This document shows positions 1 through 7,664 of a DNA stretch of 64,000 nt, in pieces. Both the position numbers and the translations under genes were made by a program. The DNA comes from JAVJST01 sp965229715 (GTDB taxonomy: Bacteria > Pseudomonadota > Alphaproteobacteria > Rhodospirillales > Casp-alpha2). The stretch spans positions 186,001-250,000 of the forward strand of contig CBDDJL010000002.1 in assembly GCA_965229715.1 (NCBI GenBank), in the 5' to 3' direction. The stretch's first letter is position 1, and every line of letters starts with the position of its first letter. Under the pieces are notes generated by a model, which saw only the letters and a list, made by a program, of their open reading frames with translations, did not search any database and was not told the origin of the DNA.

Positions 1-1
1 C

Positions 2-499
2 GAGATCTGCTCGCTGATATCGCGGCATGTCTGCGAGATGATCGAATACAAGACCGGCGGCCGCATTCGCTTGCGCAGCCTCTCGGTTACCATCTACGAC
101 ACCGACACACCCTATACCTACCACCAGATTGTCGGCTACTACGGCCAAGAGCTGGCGCCGACATTGCCCGGCCTGATCGTCCTCGGCACCAGCGGCACGA
201 TCGACGCGTTTCGTTGGCTCTACGCCTACCGGGTCAGCCTGATCAGCCAGAAGATGATGAAGAGCTCCCTCTATTCCGAGGTTGCGCGACGGTTCGTGCC
301 GTTCGTGTACTTTGGCGTCCTGGTCGAGCGCGACGCTGAGATTCTGCTCGACATGGATCGCCTCAGTGATCTCCGTTACCGTGGCAACCTCTCGCCGTTC
401 GTCGAGTATACGGCGCTGATCGGGAAACTCCGCAACTACCTCGAAGCGACGTCGGACAACCCGTTCGATGAGGAACTCGGCCGGCTTCGCGCCGAGTAG
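2..499 (+). CDS. C-terminal part of an unrecognised protein, cut by the left edge
   Basis: The reading frame is open from the first bases of the window, so this is the last 165 codons of a longer gene; the first internal ATG at 38 need not be the start. The fragment is rich in Arg, Tyr and Leu, with a hydrophobic stretch (LPGLIVLGTSGTID) near its middle. I see no signal peptide, clear membrane helix or known motif. It ends 18 bases before the pseB-like gene, which suggests co-transcription with the glycan operon. I do not recognise the family and assign no function. Confidence 0.6.
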   Translation, partial: EICSLISRHVCEMIEYKTGGRIRLRSLSVTIYDTDTPYTYHQIVGYYGQELAPTLPGLIVLGTSGTIDAFRWLYAYRVSLISQKMMKSSLYSEVARRFVPFVYFGVLVERDAEILLDMDRLSDLRYRGNLSPFVEYTALIGKLRNYLEATSDNPFDEELGRLRAE

Positions 500-517
500 C
501 CGCCGCTCGATCTTTCG

Positions 518-1552
518 ATGAAAGACACTGGTTTGATGCAACGCAGTTTTGCGACTGATCTGTCGTTCCTCGACGGCGCCCGGATTCTGATCACCGGCGG
601 GACCGGCTCGCTCGGACAGCACTTGACCCGGCGGTTGTTGGCCGAAGCGAATGTTGCGCGGCTGATCGTCTTCTCACGCGACGAACAGAAACACTTCGAA
701 ATGGAGCAAGCATTCCGCCACATCGATAAGAACGGGGTGTTGCGCTACTTCATTGGTGACGTCCGTGACCAGAACCGGCTCGAGATGGCGCTTCGCGATG
801 TCGACTATGTCATCCATGCGGCAGCGATGAAGCACGTCACCATCGCAGAGTACAATCCGTTCGAATGCGTTCACACAAATGTGCTGGGCGCCGAGAACGT
901 GGTCCGCGCAGCCATCAAGAACGGTGTTCAGAAGACGATTGCGCTCTCCACCGACAAGGCCGCCAACCCGGTCAACCTCTACGGCGCCAGCAAACTGGCG
1001 GCGGACAAGATTTTCATCGCAGCGAACAATGTCGGCGCCGCCAGCGGTTCGACTTTCGGCGTCGTCCGTTACGGAAACGTCATCGGTTCGACCGGCAGCG
1101 TCGTGCCGTTGTTCGAACGCCTGATTCGCGAAGGGACCGAGTTCCTGCCGATCACCGACGAAAGCATGACACGGTTCTGGATCACGCTGGACCAGGGCGT
1201 CAACTTCATTCTCTCGTCGCTCGAAATCATGACCGGCGGCGAGGTGTTCGTGCCGAAGATTCCCAGCATGCGAATCCCGGACCTGGCCGAGGCAATCGGC
1301 CCGGGCCTGGAACAGCGGATCGTCGGTATACGGCCTGGTGAAAAGCTGCACGAGGTCATGATCCCGCGCGACGAAGCGCTTCACACCATCGAGCTCGATG
1401 ACCGTTACATCATCGAGCCAGCAATGGCGTTCTGGTCGCGCGACCCCTACGAGAAGTCCGGTGCCACGCCCGTTGAGGATCGCTTCGAGTATTCGAGTGA
1501 GAGCAATGACGAGTGGCTCGGCGTCGATGGTCTACGCGAGTACCTGCAGTAA
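518..1552 (+). CDS. pseB: PseB-like UDP-N-acetylglucosamine 4,6-dehydratase (SDR family)
   Basis: Extended short-chain dehydrogenase of 344 residues. It has the Rossmann motif TGGTGSLG at residues 26-33, the STDKAANP segment at about 144-151 typical of PseB/FlaA1-type inverting dehydratases, and YGASK (Tyr155, Lys159). The family converts UDP-GlcNAc to a UDP-4-keto-6-deoxy sugar in the cytosol, the first committed step toward pseudaminic-type sugars. The neighbouring cytidylyltransferase, NeuB, DegT aminotransferase and PseG-like genes support that role. The start could be ATG 518 or ATG 536 (MQRSF); neither has a strong ribosome site. A legionaminate or bacillosamine dehydratase is the main alternative; the inverting type is favoured by the STDKA motif and the length. 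Confidence 0.85.
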   Translation: MKDTGLMQRSFATDLSFLDGARILITGGTGSLGQHLTRRLLAEANVARLIVFSRDEQKHFEMEQAFRHIDKNGVLRYFIGDVRDQNRLEMALRDVDYVIHAAAMKHVTIAEYNPFECVHTNVLGAENVVRAAIKNGVQKTIALSTDKAANPVNLYGASKLAADKIFIAANNVGAASGSTFGVVRYGNVIGSTGSVVPLFERLIREGTEFLPITDESMTRFWITLDQGVNFILSSLEIMTGGEVFVPKIPSMRIPDLAEAIGPGLEQRIVGIRPGEKLHEVMIPRDEALHTIELDDRYIIEPAMAFWSRDPYEKSGATPVEDRFEYSSESNDEWLGVDGLREYLQ

Positions 1553-1556
1553 TCCC

Positions 1557-2294
1557 ATGACCGTTGCGGTCATCGTTCAAGCCCGCGCGACGTCGTCGCG
1601 CTTGCCCGGCAAGATCCTCATGGAACTCGGCGGTGAAACGCCGCTGTTCTATGTCTTGAAGCGCTGCTCTCTAATCCCTGAGGCGGATGTCGTGTGCTGC
1701 GCGGTTCCGGATAACGCGGACCAAGACGGCGTCGTCGCCGAGGCAGAGCGGAGCGGCGCTGTGGTGTTCCGAGGATCCGAGACGGACGTTCTTGATCGCT
1801 ATTACCAAGCCGCCAGATACGTCGGCGCCGATACCGTCGTCCGTATCACCAGTGATTGTCCGCTTGTCGACCCGCAGGTCTGCAGCGAGACCATTCAGTT
1901 GTTCATCAGAGAGCAGGCAGACTTCGCCAGCAATAATCTCGTTGCGACCTTCCCGCACGGGATCGAATGCGAAGTGTTCTCCCTTGAAGCGCTCGAGACC
2001 GCCGCGACCAAATCCGACGACCGCTACGAGCGTGAACACGTGACGCCTTACATCCGCAAGCGGCCGGGCTTCAAGCGCGTGACCCTCGAGGGTCCCGGCG
2101 GCGGCATCGAAAACCATCGCTGGACGCTCGATTACGCGGAGGATCTCGAGTTCTTTCGCGTCTTGTTCGAACACATTGAACCGTGGCCGAAAGCCCCGGG
2201 CTGGCAAGAAATTCTCGACGTCGTTCAACGTCATCCCGAGATTGCCGCGATCAATGCCTCTCACGAAGGTATCGGCCGGGCAAGCAACGCCTAA
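1557..2294 (+). CDS. SpsF-type cytidylyltransferase, copy 1
   Basis: A 245-residue nucleotidyltransferase starting at ATG 1557, four bases after the pseB-like stop. The N-terminus VIVQARATSSRLPGK is the nucleotide-binding signature of the SpsF/KdsB/NeuA fold; ITSDCPLVDP and ENHRWTLDYAEDL are typical SpsF-family segments. SpsF-like enzymes sit in spore-coat and nonulosonate loci beside NeuB (SpsE) and PseG (SpsG) homologues and are thought to make the CMP-activated sugar. A second SpsF-like gene lies at 7665 and a NeuA at 25481, so this copy may serve a different sugar or step. The substrate cannot be read from the sequence. Confidence 0.8.
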   Translation: MTVAVIVQARATSSRLPGKILMELGGETPLFYVLKRCSLIPEADVVCCAVPDNADQDGVVAEAERSGAVVFRGSETDVLDRYYQAARYVGADTVVRITSDCPLVDPQVCSETIQLFIREQADFASNNLVATFPHGIECEVFSLEALETAATKSDDRYEREHVTPYIRKRPGFKRVTLEGPGGGIENHRWTLDYAEDLEFFRVLFEHIEPWPKAPGWQEILDVVQRHPEIAAINASHEGIGRASNA

Positions 2295-2314
2295 ATCGTC
2301 AGGAAGCCAGGAAT

Positions 2315-3058
2315 TTGTGCACCGTCATTTATCTTAGGGAGGCAGGCCTCCTCAGCAAGAACCGCGACAAGGAAGTGGTCACGGATGAAGAGATTGTCCC
2401 AACCGACGACTATGTGGCGGTTCGCTCGAATGGTGACAGCTACTTCAGCCTGGGCGTCAACCGGCACGGCTTCGCATTCGTCAGCACGGCCGTGAACTCG
2501 CCGGAGTGGACCCAACTCGTCGAGAATGGCGAGAAGGACCGTGCCAAGGATGTGTTCGCCGAGGAGCGGCGCGGCCAGCACAGCCCGACGAAGTTCATCT
2601 CGGAACGGCTCGCCGATATCGTCTCGGTGGATGATGCGGTATCCCGTCTCGAGTCCGCGGGGCTTCCGTGGATGGGTTACAACGTCGTGATGGCGGACCG
2701 CGACGGTGCGTCGGTGCTGGAGACATTCGAGGGCGATACTTATCGCTATGATCTCGAGCCCCGTGACATCGTCACGAATCATTTCCGCCGCCTGAACCAC
2801 GGCGCCAAAACGTACGACGACTATCCTAACAGTTTCGATCGCTACGCCTACGCCCAGGAAAACCTGGAAGGTCTGGATGGGCTCGCCGGCCTGCAATCGG
2901 TGATCCACCCAGCCGATGACGACGCGAAGGCCGCACGAATCTGGCGGAAAGCCGCGTTCTCGACGGTATCGAGCAGCGTTCTGGACATCACCGGCGCCCG
3001 ACTGCACTACACAGACGCGCTCAACACGCCGTATGCGGCGCACGGCATCACTGCCTAG
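2315..3058 (+). CDS. Ntn-hydrolase-like protein with predicted N-terminal cysteine (NRDE/C45-like)
   Basis: I place the start at TTG 2315, because it puts Cys at position 2 (MCTVIYLR) and an AGGA sits at 2301-2304. After Met removal the Cys would be the N-terminal nucleophile, as in Ntn hydrolases. The following LLSKNRDK resembles the NRD motif of the NRDE/TANGO2 group, and acyl-CoA:6-APA acyltransferase (C45) proteins have a similar layout. Length 247 residues; no signal peptide, so probably cytosolic. It lies directly before an adenylation enzyme and a carrier protein, which suggests amide-bond hydrolysis or acyl transfer in a tailoring pathway. Longer frames reach further upstream but overlap the preceding gene and would bury the cysteine. 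Exact family is uncertain. Confidence 0.7.
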   Translation: MCTVIYLREAGLLSKNRDKEVVTDEEIVPTDDYVAVRSNGDSYFSLGVNRHGFAFVSTAVNSPEWTQLVENGEKDRAKDVFAEERRGQHSPTKFISERLADIVSVDDAVSRLESAGLPWMGYNVVMADRDGASVLETFEGDTYRYDLEPRDIVTNHFRRLNHGAKTYDDYPNSFDRYAYAQENLEGLDGLAGLQSVIHPADDDAKAARIWRKAAFSTVSSSVLDITGARLHYTDALNTPYAAHGITA

Positions 3059-3066
3059 ACAGTCCC

Positions 3067-4548
3067 GTGGCCACACACCCGAACCAGTTCTACGAGCAGC
3101 TGCTCGCGGCCTTCCGAGACGGCGGCGGGCAGCCAGCCGTCGTTCATTACGACGAGCGCTACAGCTACGACGACCTCTACGCGGCAATGCGGCGAATCAA
3201 TGGCCGGCTATCCAGCCGCCGCAACGAGAGCATCGCCGTATATGCGGAGAAATCGCTGCCCGCGTACGCCGCCATCTTTTCATCGATCCTCTCGGGCAAT
3301 ACGTGGGTCCCCGTCAATCCGGTGCTGCCTTGGGCGCGGGTGCAGAGCATGCTTGAACTCGCCGACGCCAAGATCGTCCTGACCGACCAGCCGCCCGCCG
3401 GCGCTTTCCAGGCCTTTGCGGATGCGAACGGCATCGAGATCATCGATCTTGCGGTTGCTGAGAGCGGCGCTGATGCCGATTTCGATCTCGGCGGCATCGA
3501 CCCCGACGGCGTTGCCTACATCATGTTCACGTCGGGCTCGACGGGTGTGCCGAAGGGCGTGCCGATGACGCACGTCAACTACATCAATTTCGTCGATAAT
3601 GCGATGGCGCTACTGCCGTTCGAAAACGGCGACGTGTTCTCCGACTATCATGATTTCGGATTTGATCTGTCGGTCTTTTACCTGTTTTGCGCACCGCTGG
3701 TCGGCGGCGCCTTCGCGCCGGGTATCGAAGAACGCGATCGGCTGATGCCGTTGCGTCACATCGTCGAGAACGGCGTCACCGTCCTCTCGTCGGTGCCGTC
3801 GATCGTCTCGCGTATTCGGCAAGCGAAGCCGTCGGGATTGGTCGAGACCCCGGTGCGTATCGCCTTTCTCTGCGGCGAACCGTTCCGTCTCGACATCCTC
3901 GCCTACTGCCAGGACGTGTTGCGTATTCCAAACATCTACAATTTCTATGGTTTGACCGAGACCGGCGTCGAGAATTTCCACCATCACTGCCAGACCGATG
4001 ATGTCGAGGTCTATGCAGAGGCAGGCTATGTTCCGATCGGGCTGCCGCTGCCGGGAAACGACGTCCAGGTCGATGAGAACGGCGAGCTGTCGATTGCCGG
4101 AGAGCAATTGATGACCGGTTACTTGGGCGGCGTCGGCGCCGATCGCTTCTTTGAAGACGGCGGAGTTCGCTGGTTCCGTTCCGGCGACCGGGTGGAAGTC
4201 TACAAGGACAAGTACTTCTGCAAGGGCCGTCTCGATTCTCAAGTCAAAGTGTCCGGATACCGGATCGACCTGATGGACATCGAAGCGCATATGCGCCGCG
4301 TCGACGGTGTCGACGACGCCGTTTGCTTCGTGGTCTCCCGCGGCGAGCGAGACTTCATCGTCGGTGCTTACAAAGCGGTCGGCGGCATCGATGAAGCCCG
4401 CCTTCCTACAACCCTGGGCGAGTCGTTGCCGCCCTACATGGTCCCGCGCGCCCTGGTGCGGATCGATGAAATGCCCCTCAACAAGAGCGGCAAGGTCGAT
4501 CGGCCGCGTATCCGCGATATGTATGAATCACTGGAACAAACGGCTTGA
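3067..4548 (+). CDS. Stand-alone adenylation enzyme (AMP-binding, DltA/NRPS-like)
   Basis: A 493-residue ANL-superfamily enzyme from GTG 3067. The phosphate-binding A3 loop is at residues 151-167 (YIMFTSGSTGVPKGVP), the A5 motif YGLTETG at 294-300, the A7/A8 region GDRVEV...GRLDSQVKVSGYRID follows, and the A10 lysine is in NKSGKVDR near the C-terminus (about Lys476). All core motifs look intact, so it should activate a carboxylate as acyl-AMP and load it on a carrier protein. The gene overlaps the carrier-protein gene by four bases (TTGA), implying a dedicated partner. Amino-acid specificity cannot be read safely. The single A domain plus discrete carrier resembles DltA-DltC. Confidence 0.85.
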   Translation: MATHPNQFYEQLLAAFRDGGGQPAVVHYDERYSYDDLYAAMRRINGRLSSRRNESIAVYAEKSLPAYAAIFSSILSGNTWVPVNPVLPWARVQSMLELADAKIVLTDQPPAGAFQAFADANGIEIIDLAVAESGADADFDLGGIDPDGVAYIMFTSGSTGVPKGVPMTHVNYINFVDNAMALLPFENGDVFSDYHDFGFDLSVFYLFCAPLVGGAFAPGIEERDRLMPLRHIVENGVTVLSSVPSIVSRIRQAKPSGLVETPVRIAFLCGEPFRLDILAYCQDVLRIPNIYNFYGLTETGVENFHHHCQTDDVEVYAEAGYVPIGLPLPGNDVQVDENGELSIAGEQLMTGYLGGVGADRFFEDGGVRWFRSGDRVEVYKDKYFCKGRLDSQVKVSGYRIDLMDIEAHMRRVDGVDDAVCFVVSRGERDFIVGAYKAVGGIDEARLPTTLGESLPPYMVPRALVRIDEMPLNKSGKVDRPRIRDMYESLEQTA

Positions 4549-4829
4549 ACGCACAGGATATCGTCTTTCGCGCCCTAGACGAGGTCAACGCGGACCTGCC
4601 GGCGGTACTGGCCGTGGCCAAGGATACTGATGCGGCCTTGTTGGGCACGGGCCGCAAGATCGATTCTCTTGGCCTCATGATTCTTCTTAGCGCCGTCGAG
4701 CGGATCGCTTCCGATGCCTTGGGCCGTCCTGTCCGTGTCGCACTTGAGGACATGGATGAGACCGATACCAACCCGCTGGAGACAATTGGCTCGCTGATCG
4801 GATACGTGGCCGGAAGGTTGAATGGCTGA
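4545..4829 (+). CDS. Acyl/peptidyl carrier protein
   Basis: An acidic 94-residue protein with TTG start at 4545 overlapping the stop of the adenylation gene. The motif IDSLGLM contains Ser41, the expected 4'-phosphopantetheine attachment site, and the flanking helices (VERIASDAL, LETIGSLIGYVAGRL) fit a carrier-protein four-helix fold. The usual Gly before DSL is replaced by Ile, as in some stand-alone carriers. It presumably carries the group activated by the upstream enzyme and hands it to the NeuD-like acyltransferase encoded immediately downstream. No phosphopantetheinyl transferase is in the window. Confidence 0.8.
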   Translation: MNAQDIVFRALDEVNADLPAVLAVAKDTDAALLGTGRKIDSLGLMILLSAVERIASDALGRPVRVALEDMDETDTNPLETIGSLIGYVAGRLNG

Positions 4830-5523
4830 TACCACGCCACTGATCTTGATGGGTGCCGGCAGCGGCGCCACTGAAGTTCTGGAGTTGATTCGCGACATCA
4901 ACCAGAACGGCGGCGCGTTCGATGTCATCGGCATACTCGACGATGACGAGACGAAGCATGATCGCGAGATCGACGGCGCGACCGTCATTGGGCCACTCGA
5001 TCGCGCAAATGAGAACGCCGAGGCAAAGCTCGTGTTCAACATCGGCTCCTACAAGGACCGGCTGGCAAGATACAAGATTTTGCAACGCCTCGGCCTCGAC
5101 GTCGGACGTTTTCAATCACTCGTTCATCCGAGTGCCAAGGTATACGCCTCGGCCGAGATCGGGTTCGGCGCGATCGTCCATTTTGGTGCCGTCATCGGCC
5201 CCGAAACGCGGCTGCAGGGTCTGAATGTTGTGCATTGGAATGCTTCCGTCGGTGCTCGAAACGATCTCGGCGTCGGCTCGATCGTCTCACCGAACGCGAC
5301 GACCAATGCCGATGTGCGCTTGGGCGCATACTGTTTTCTGGGCGGCGCAAGTGTCGTGCTGGACGGCATTGCCGTCGGGCCGGCGGCTTTGATCGCATCG
5401 GGCGACGCGGTTCACAGAGACGTGCCGCCTGGCGTTTTTCAAATGGGCCTGCCGCCGCGCGTCCTTGGACGCCAAGACGTCCCCAAAGAACTGATGAATG
5501 AATGGGCGGCAAGCGCCGCTTGA
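4822..5523 (+). CDS. NeuD/PglD-like sugar acyltransferase (left-handed beta-helix)
   Basis: 233 residues. The N-terminal part (LILMGAGSGATEVLELI, then GILDDDE) is the Rossmann-like sugar-nucleotide domain of NeuD/PglD proteins. From about residue 105 the sequence has hexapeptide-repeat character (SAKVYASAEIGFGAIVHFG, then GVGSIVSPNATTNADVRLG), forming a left-handed beta-helix with a catalytic-type His in the first turns. The family transfers acetyl or other acyl groups to amino or hydroxyl groups of nonulosonic and bacillosamine sugars. The eight-base overlap with the carrier-protein gene raises the possibility that its donor is an acyl carrier thioester rather than acetyl-CoA; that is inference. 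Confidence 0.8.
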   Translation: MADTTPLILMGAGSGATEVLELIRDINQNGGAFDVIGILDDDETKHDREIDGATVIGPLDRANENAEAKLVFNIGSYKDRLARYKILQRLGLDVGRFQSLVHPSAKVYASAEIGFGAIVHFGAVIGPETRLQGLNVVHWNASVGARNDLGVGSIVSPNATTNADVRLGAYCFLGGASVVLDGIAVGPAALIASGDAVHRDVPPGVFQMGLPPRVLGRQDVPKELMNEWAASAA

Positions 5524-5551
5524 AGAGCCGATTACCGTTGTCATTTTGATA

Positions 5552-5571
5552 CGGGTCGACTAAGTGACCCG
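5552..5571. other. Small inverted repeat upstream of the first radical SAM gene
   Basis: CGGGTC at 5552-5557 is exactly complementary to GACCCG at 5566-5571, giving a six-base-pair stem with an eight-base loop in the 72-base gap between the NeuD-like and radical SAM genes. There is no T-run after it, so it is not a convincing terminator. It could be a weak RNA hairpin or an operator half-site pair, or chance. Confidence 0.3.
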
Positions 5572-5595
5572 AAAGTCAGGTTGAGAGAGACCGTC

Positions 5596-6567
5596 ATGGA
5601 CATCATGAACGCTACCGTCGACGACATCATGAACGCTAACGTCGACGACCTTTACATGAAGCGGAACGACCAGCAGTTCCCGCCCTATATCCTGTTTGTC
5701 ATCACCAACGTCTGCAACGCGAAGTGCACGTTCTGCCCGCAGTCGATCATCGCCGGCGCCGACGACTTCACGAAGCAGCATCTGAGCTGGGAGCACTATA
5801 CCAAGGCGATCGACGAAATCGTCACGAACAACGTGCGCTTGGTACGCATCACGTCCGAGGGAGAACCGATGATGCATCCGAAGACGCCGCAGATGATCGC
5901 CTACGCCAAGGACAAAGGCGTACCGAAGGTCGACCTGACGACCAACGGCACGCTGTTGAAGGGCAAGCGGCTCAAACAGCTAATGGATAACCCGCCGGAC
6001 ATCATCGATGTCTCGGTCGACGCCTACTACAAGGAAACCTTCGAGAAGTACCGCGTCGGCCTGAAGTTCGACGAACTTCACGCCAACATGGACAACGTCC
6101 TCGAAATGCGGGACCCGAAGAAGACCAAGGTTGTGGTCTCGATGATCCATCACGAGGGTCTCGACGACGAGGTCAAGATGTTCCGCCGTTTCTGGGAAAA
6201 GCGCGTCGACAACGTCGTCATCCGCAAGCCGCACACGAACCTCAATTCCGTCGACGTCGGCGTGCAGACCGTGCCCAAGGAACGCTGGCCGTGCCCGCAC
6301 CTCTGGCACCGCGTGCTGATCAATCACCTGGGCAACATCCGTTTCTGCCCGGTGGATTGGTACGAGGGGTCGCATATCGGTTCGCTCGACGAAATGACCA
6401 TTGCCGAAGCCTGGCAGGGCCCGCTGATGCAGGATCTTCGAGACCGGCACGTGCGCGGCGACTATGCCGGTTCCGGTGTCTGCGAGACGTGCATCGACTG
6501 GTCAGCCACCTATTGGGGCAACGGCTGGATCAACATGATCGAGAAGAAGGAAATGCAAACCGCGTAA
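5596..6567 (+). CDS. Radical SAM/SPASM protein, copy 1
   Basis: 323 residues from ATG 5596, chosen over TTG 5581 because a GAGAGAGA purine run lies just upstream. Cys40, Cys44 and Cys47 (VCNAKCTFC) form the CxxxCxxC site for the radical SAM 4Fe-4S cluster. C-terminal cysteines (RFCPVDW, then VCETCIDW) fit a SPASM or twitch auxiliary-cluster region. The N-terminus carries an in-frame tandem duplication (DIMNATVD/DIMNANVD). Its place between the acyltransferase and NeuB genes suggests a radical modification of a sugar or of a carrier-bound group, such as epimerisation, dehydrogenation or C-methylation. The substrate is unknown. A second member of the same general type is at 27602. Confidence 0.85.
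   Translation: MDIMNATVDDIMNANVDDLYMKRNDQQFPPYILFVITNVCNAKCTFCPQSIIAGADDFTKQHLSWEHYTKAIDEIVTNNVRLVRITSEGEPMMHPKTPQMIAYAKDKGVPKVDLTTNGTLLKGKRLKQLMDNPPDIIDVSVDAYYKETFEKYRVGLKFDELHANMDNVLEMRDPKKTKVVVSMIHHEGLDDEVKMFRRFWEKRVDNVVIRKPHTNLNSVDVGVQTVPKERWPCPHLWHRVLINHLGNIRFCPVDWYEGSHIGSLDEMTIAEAWQGPLMQDLRDRHVRGDYAGSGVCETCIDWSATYWGNGWINMIEKKEMQTA
5602..5649 (+). repeat. 24-base tandem duplication inside the radical SAM gene
   Basis: Two 24-base units, 5602-5625 and 5626-5649, differ at a single position (ACC against AAC). They encode IMNATVDD and IMNANVDD at residues 3-10 and 11-18, ahead of the catalytic domain. The near identity suggests a recent in-frame duplication. Confidence 0.9.
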
Positions 6568-6597
6568 CGCCGGTTTGCCTTACCCAGCGAGACTGAC

Positions 6598-7659
6598 ATG
6601 AGAAGTGTTGAAATCTGCGGCAAGATGGTCGGTGACGGCCATCCGACATTCGTCATTTCCGAAGTCGGGAGTAATCACGACAAGGATCTGGATACGGCTT
6701 TCAAGCTGATCGACATATCCGTCGATGCCGGCGCCGACGCTGCGAAATTCCAAACCTACGTCGCCGAACTCTCGTTCTCGACGCGGACGACCGTCCCCCA
6801 GCATTACGCCGAGCGCTGCGGCTTTGATGATACCGCCAACATGGCGGATCTGATGAAGTACGTCGAGTTGTCCCGCGAGCAGCACGGCCCCGTCATCGAA
6901 CACTGCGCGAAGCGCGGCATTCCGTTCTTCTCTTCCGTTTGTGACATGCCGGACGTCGACTTTCTCGAAACCTTCGACGTTCCCGCATACAAGCTCGCGT
7001 CCTACGAAATCTGCCACTATCCGCTTCTCAAGCGGATTGCGGAGACCGGCAAGCCGTTGGTGATGTCGACCGGCATGGCAACGCTCGGCGAAGTCGAGAA
7101 GGCGCTCAATCATCTGTCGCAACACGGTCTAGACGATGTCGTCCTGCTGCATTGCGTCAGCAACTATCCGGCGCAGCCGGAAGACTCCAACCTGCGGGCA
7201 ATCAATACGCTGAAGGCTGCGTTCCACCTTCCCGTCGGTCTTTCTGATCATACGCCGGGTGTCGATGTCGCCAAGATCGCGATCGCCGTCGGCGCCGATA
7301 TGGTCGAGAAACACGTGACCCTGAGCCGCCAGTCACCTGGACCGGATCACCCGTTTTCAATTGAGCCGCATGAACTCAAGGAACTCGTCGAAGGCGCCCG
7401 ATACGTCGAGACCATTCTCGGTACCGGCGTCAAGGAATGCCGCGATGCCGAACAAGGCATGCGCTCGTTGGCGCGCCGCAGTGTCGTCGCCGACGTGGAC
7501 ATTCCTGCGGGCACCCGCATCACCGACGATATGTTGGTCATCCGGCGACCGGGGACGGGACTTCATCCCGAACTCCTGGAGGTCGTCATCGGTTCCGTTA
7601 CACGGTGCGACATACCGTTCAACGAACCCATTCAGTGGAACATGTTGATCAACCGCTGA
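6598..7659 (+). CDS. neuB: NeuB-type nonulosonic acid synthase (PseI/LegI/SpsE-like), copy 1
   Basis: 353 residues. The N-terminal TIM barrel has FVISEVGSNHDKDL, AAKFQTY, YKLASYEI and GLSDHTPGVDVAKIA, hallmarks of sialic, legionaminic and pseudaminic acid synthases that condense a six-carbon amino sugar with phosphoenolpyruvate. The last 60 or so residues (RSLARRSVVADVDIPAGTRI) form an SAF/antifreeze-like domain. Full length for the family. Followed at once by an SpsF-type cytidylyltransferase, the order seen in spsE-spsF. With PseB- and PseG-like enzymes nearby, a pseudaminic-type product is most likely, but the barrel sequence alone does not separate Pse, Leg and Neu. Confidence 0.9.
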   Translation: MRSVEICGKMVGDGHPTFVISEVGSNHDKDLDTAFKLIDISVDAGADAAKFQTYVAELSFSTRTTVPQHYAERCGFDDTANMADLMKYVELSREQHGPVIEHCAKRGIPFFSSVCDMPDVDFLETFDVPAYKLASYEICHYPLLKRIAETGKPLVMSTGMATLGEVEKALNHLSQHGLDDVVLLHCVSNYPAQPEDSNLRAINTLKAAFHLPVGLSDHTPGVDVAKIAIAVGADMVEKHVTLSRQSPGPDHPFSIEPHELKELVEGARYVETILGTGVKECRDAEQGMRSLARRSVVADVDIPAGTRITDDMLVIRRPGTGLHPELLEVVIGSVTRCDIPFNEPIQWNMLINR

Positions 7660-7664
7660 CCGCT

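Noticed and set aside
674..1384. Long open frame of 236 codons on the minus strand opposite the pseB-like gene
   Set aside because: It is antisense to a clear dehydratase gene, has no recognisable motif and its length follows from codon bias in GC-rich DNA.
5552..5571. Intrinsic terminator before the radical SAM gene
   Set aside because: The six-pair stem lacks a following T-run and the genes appear to be one operon, so it is listed only as an inverted repeat.
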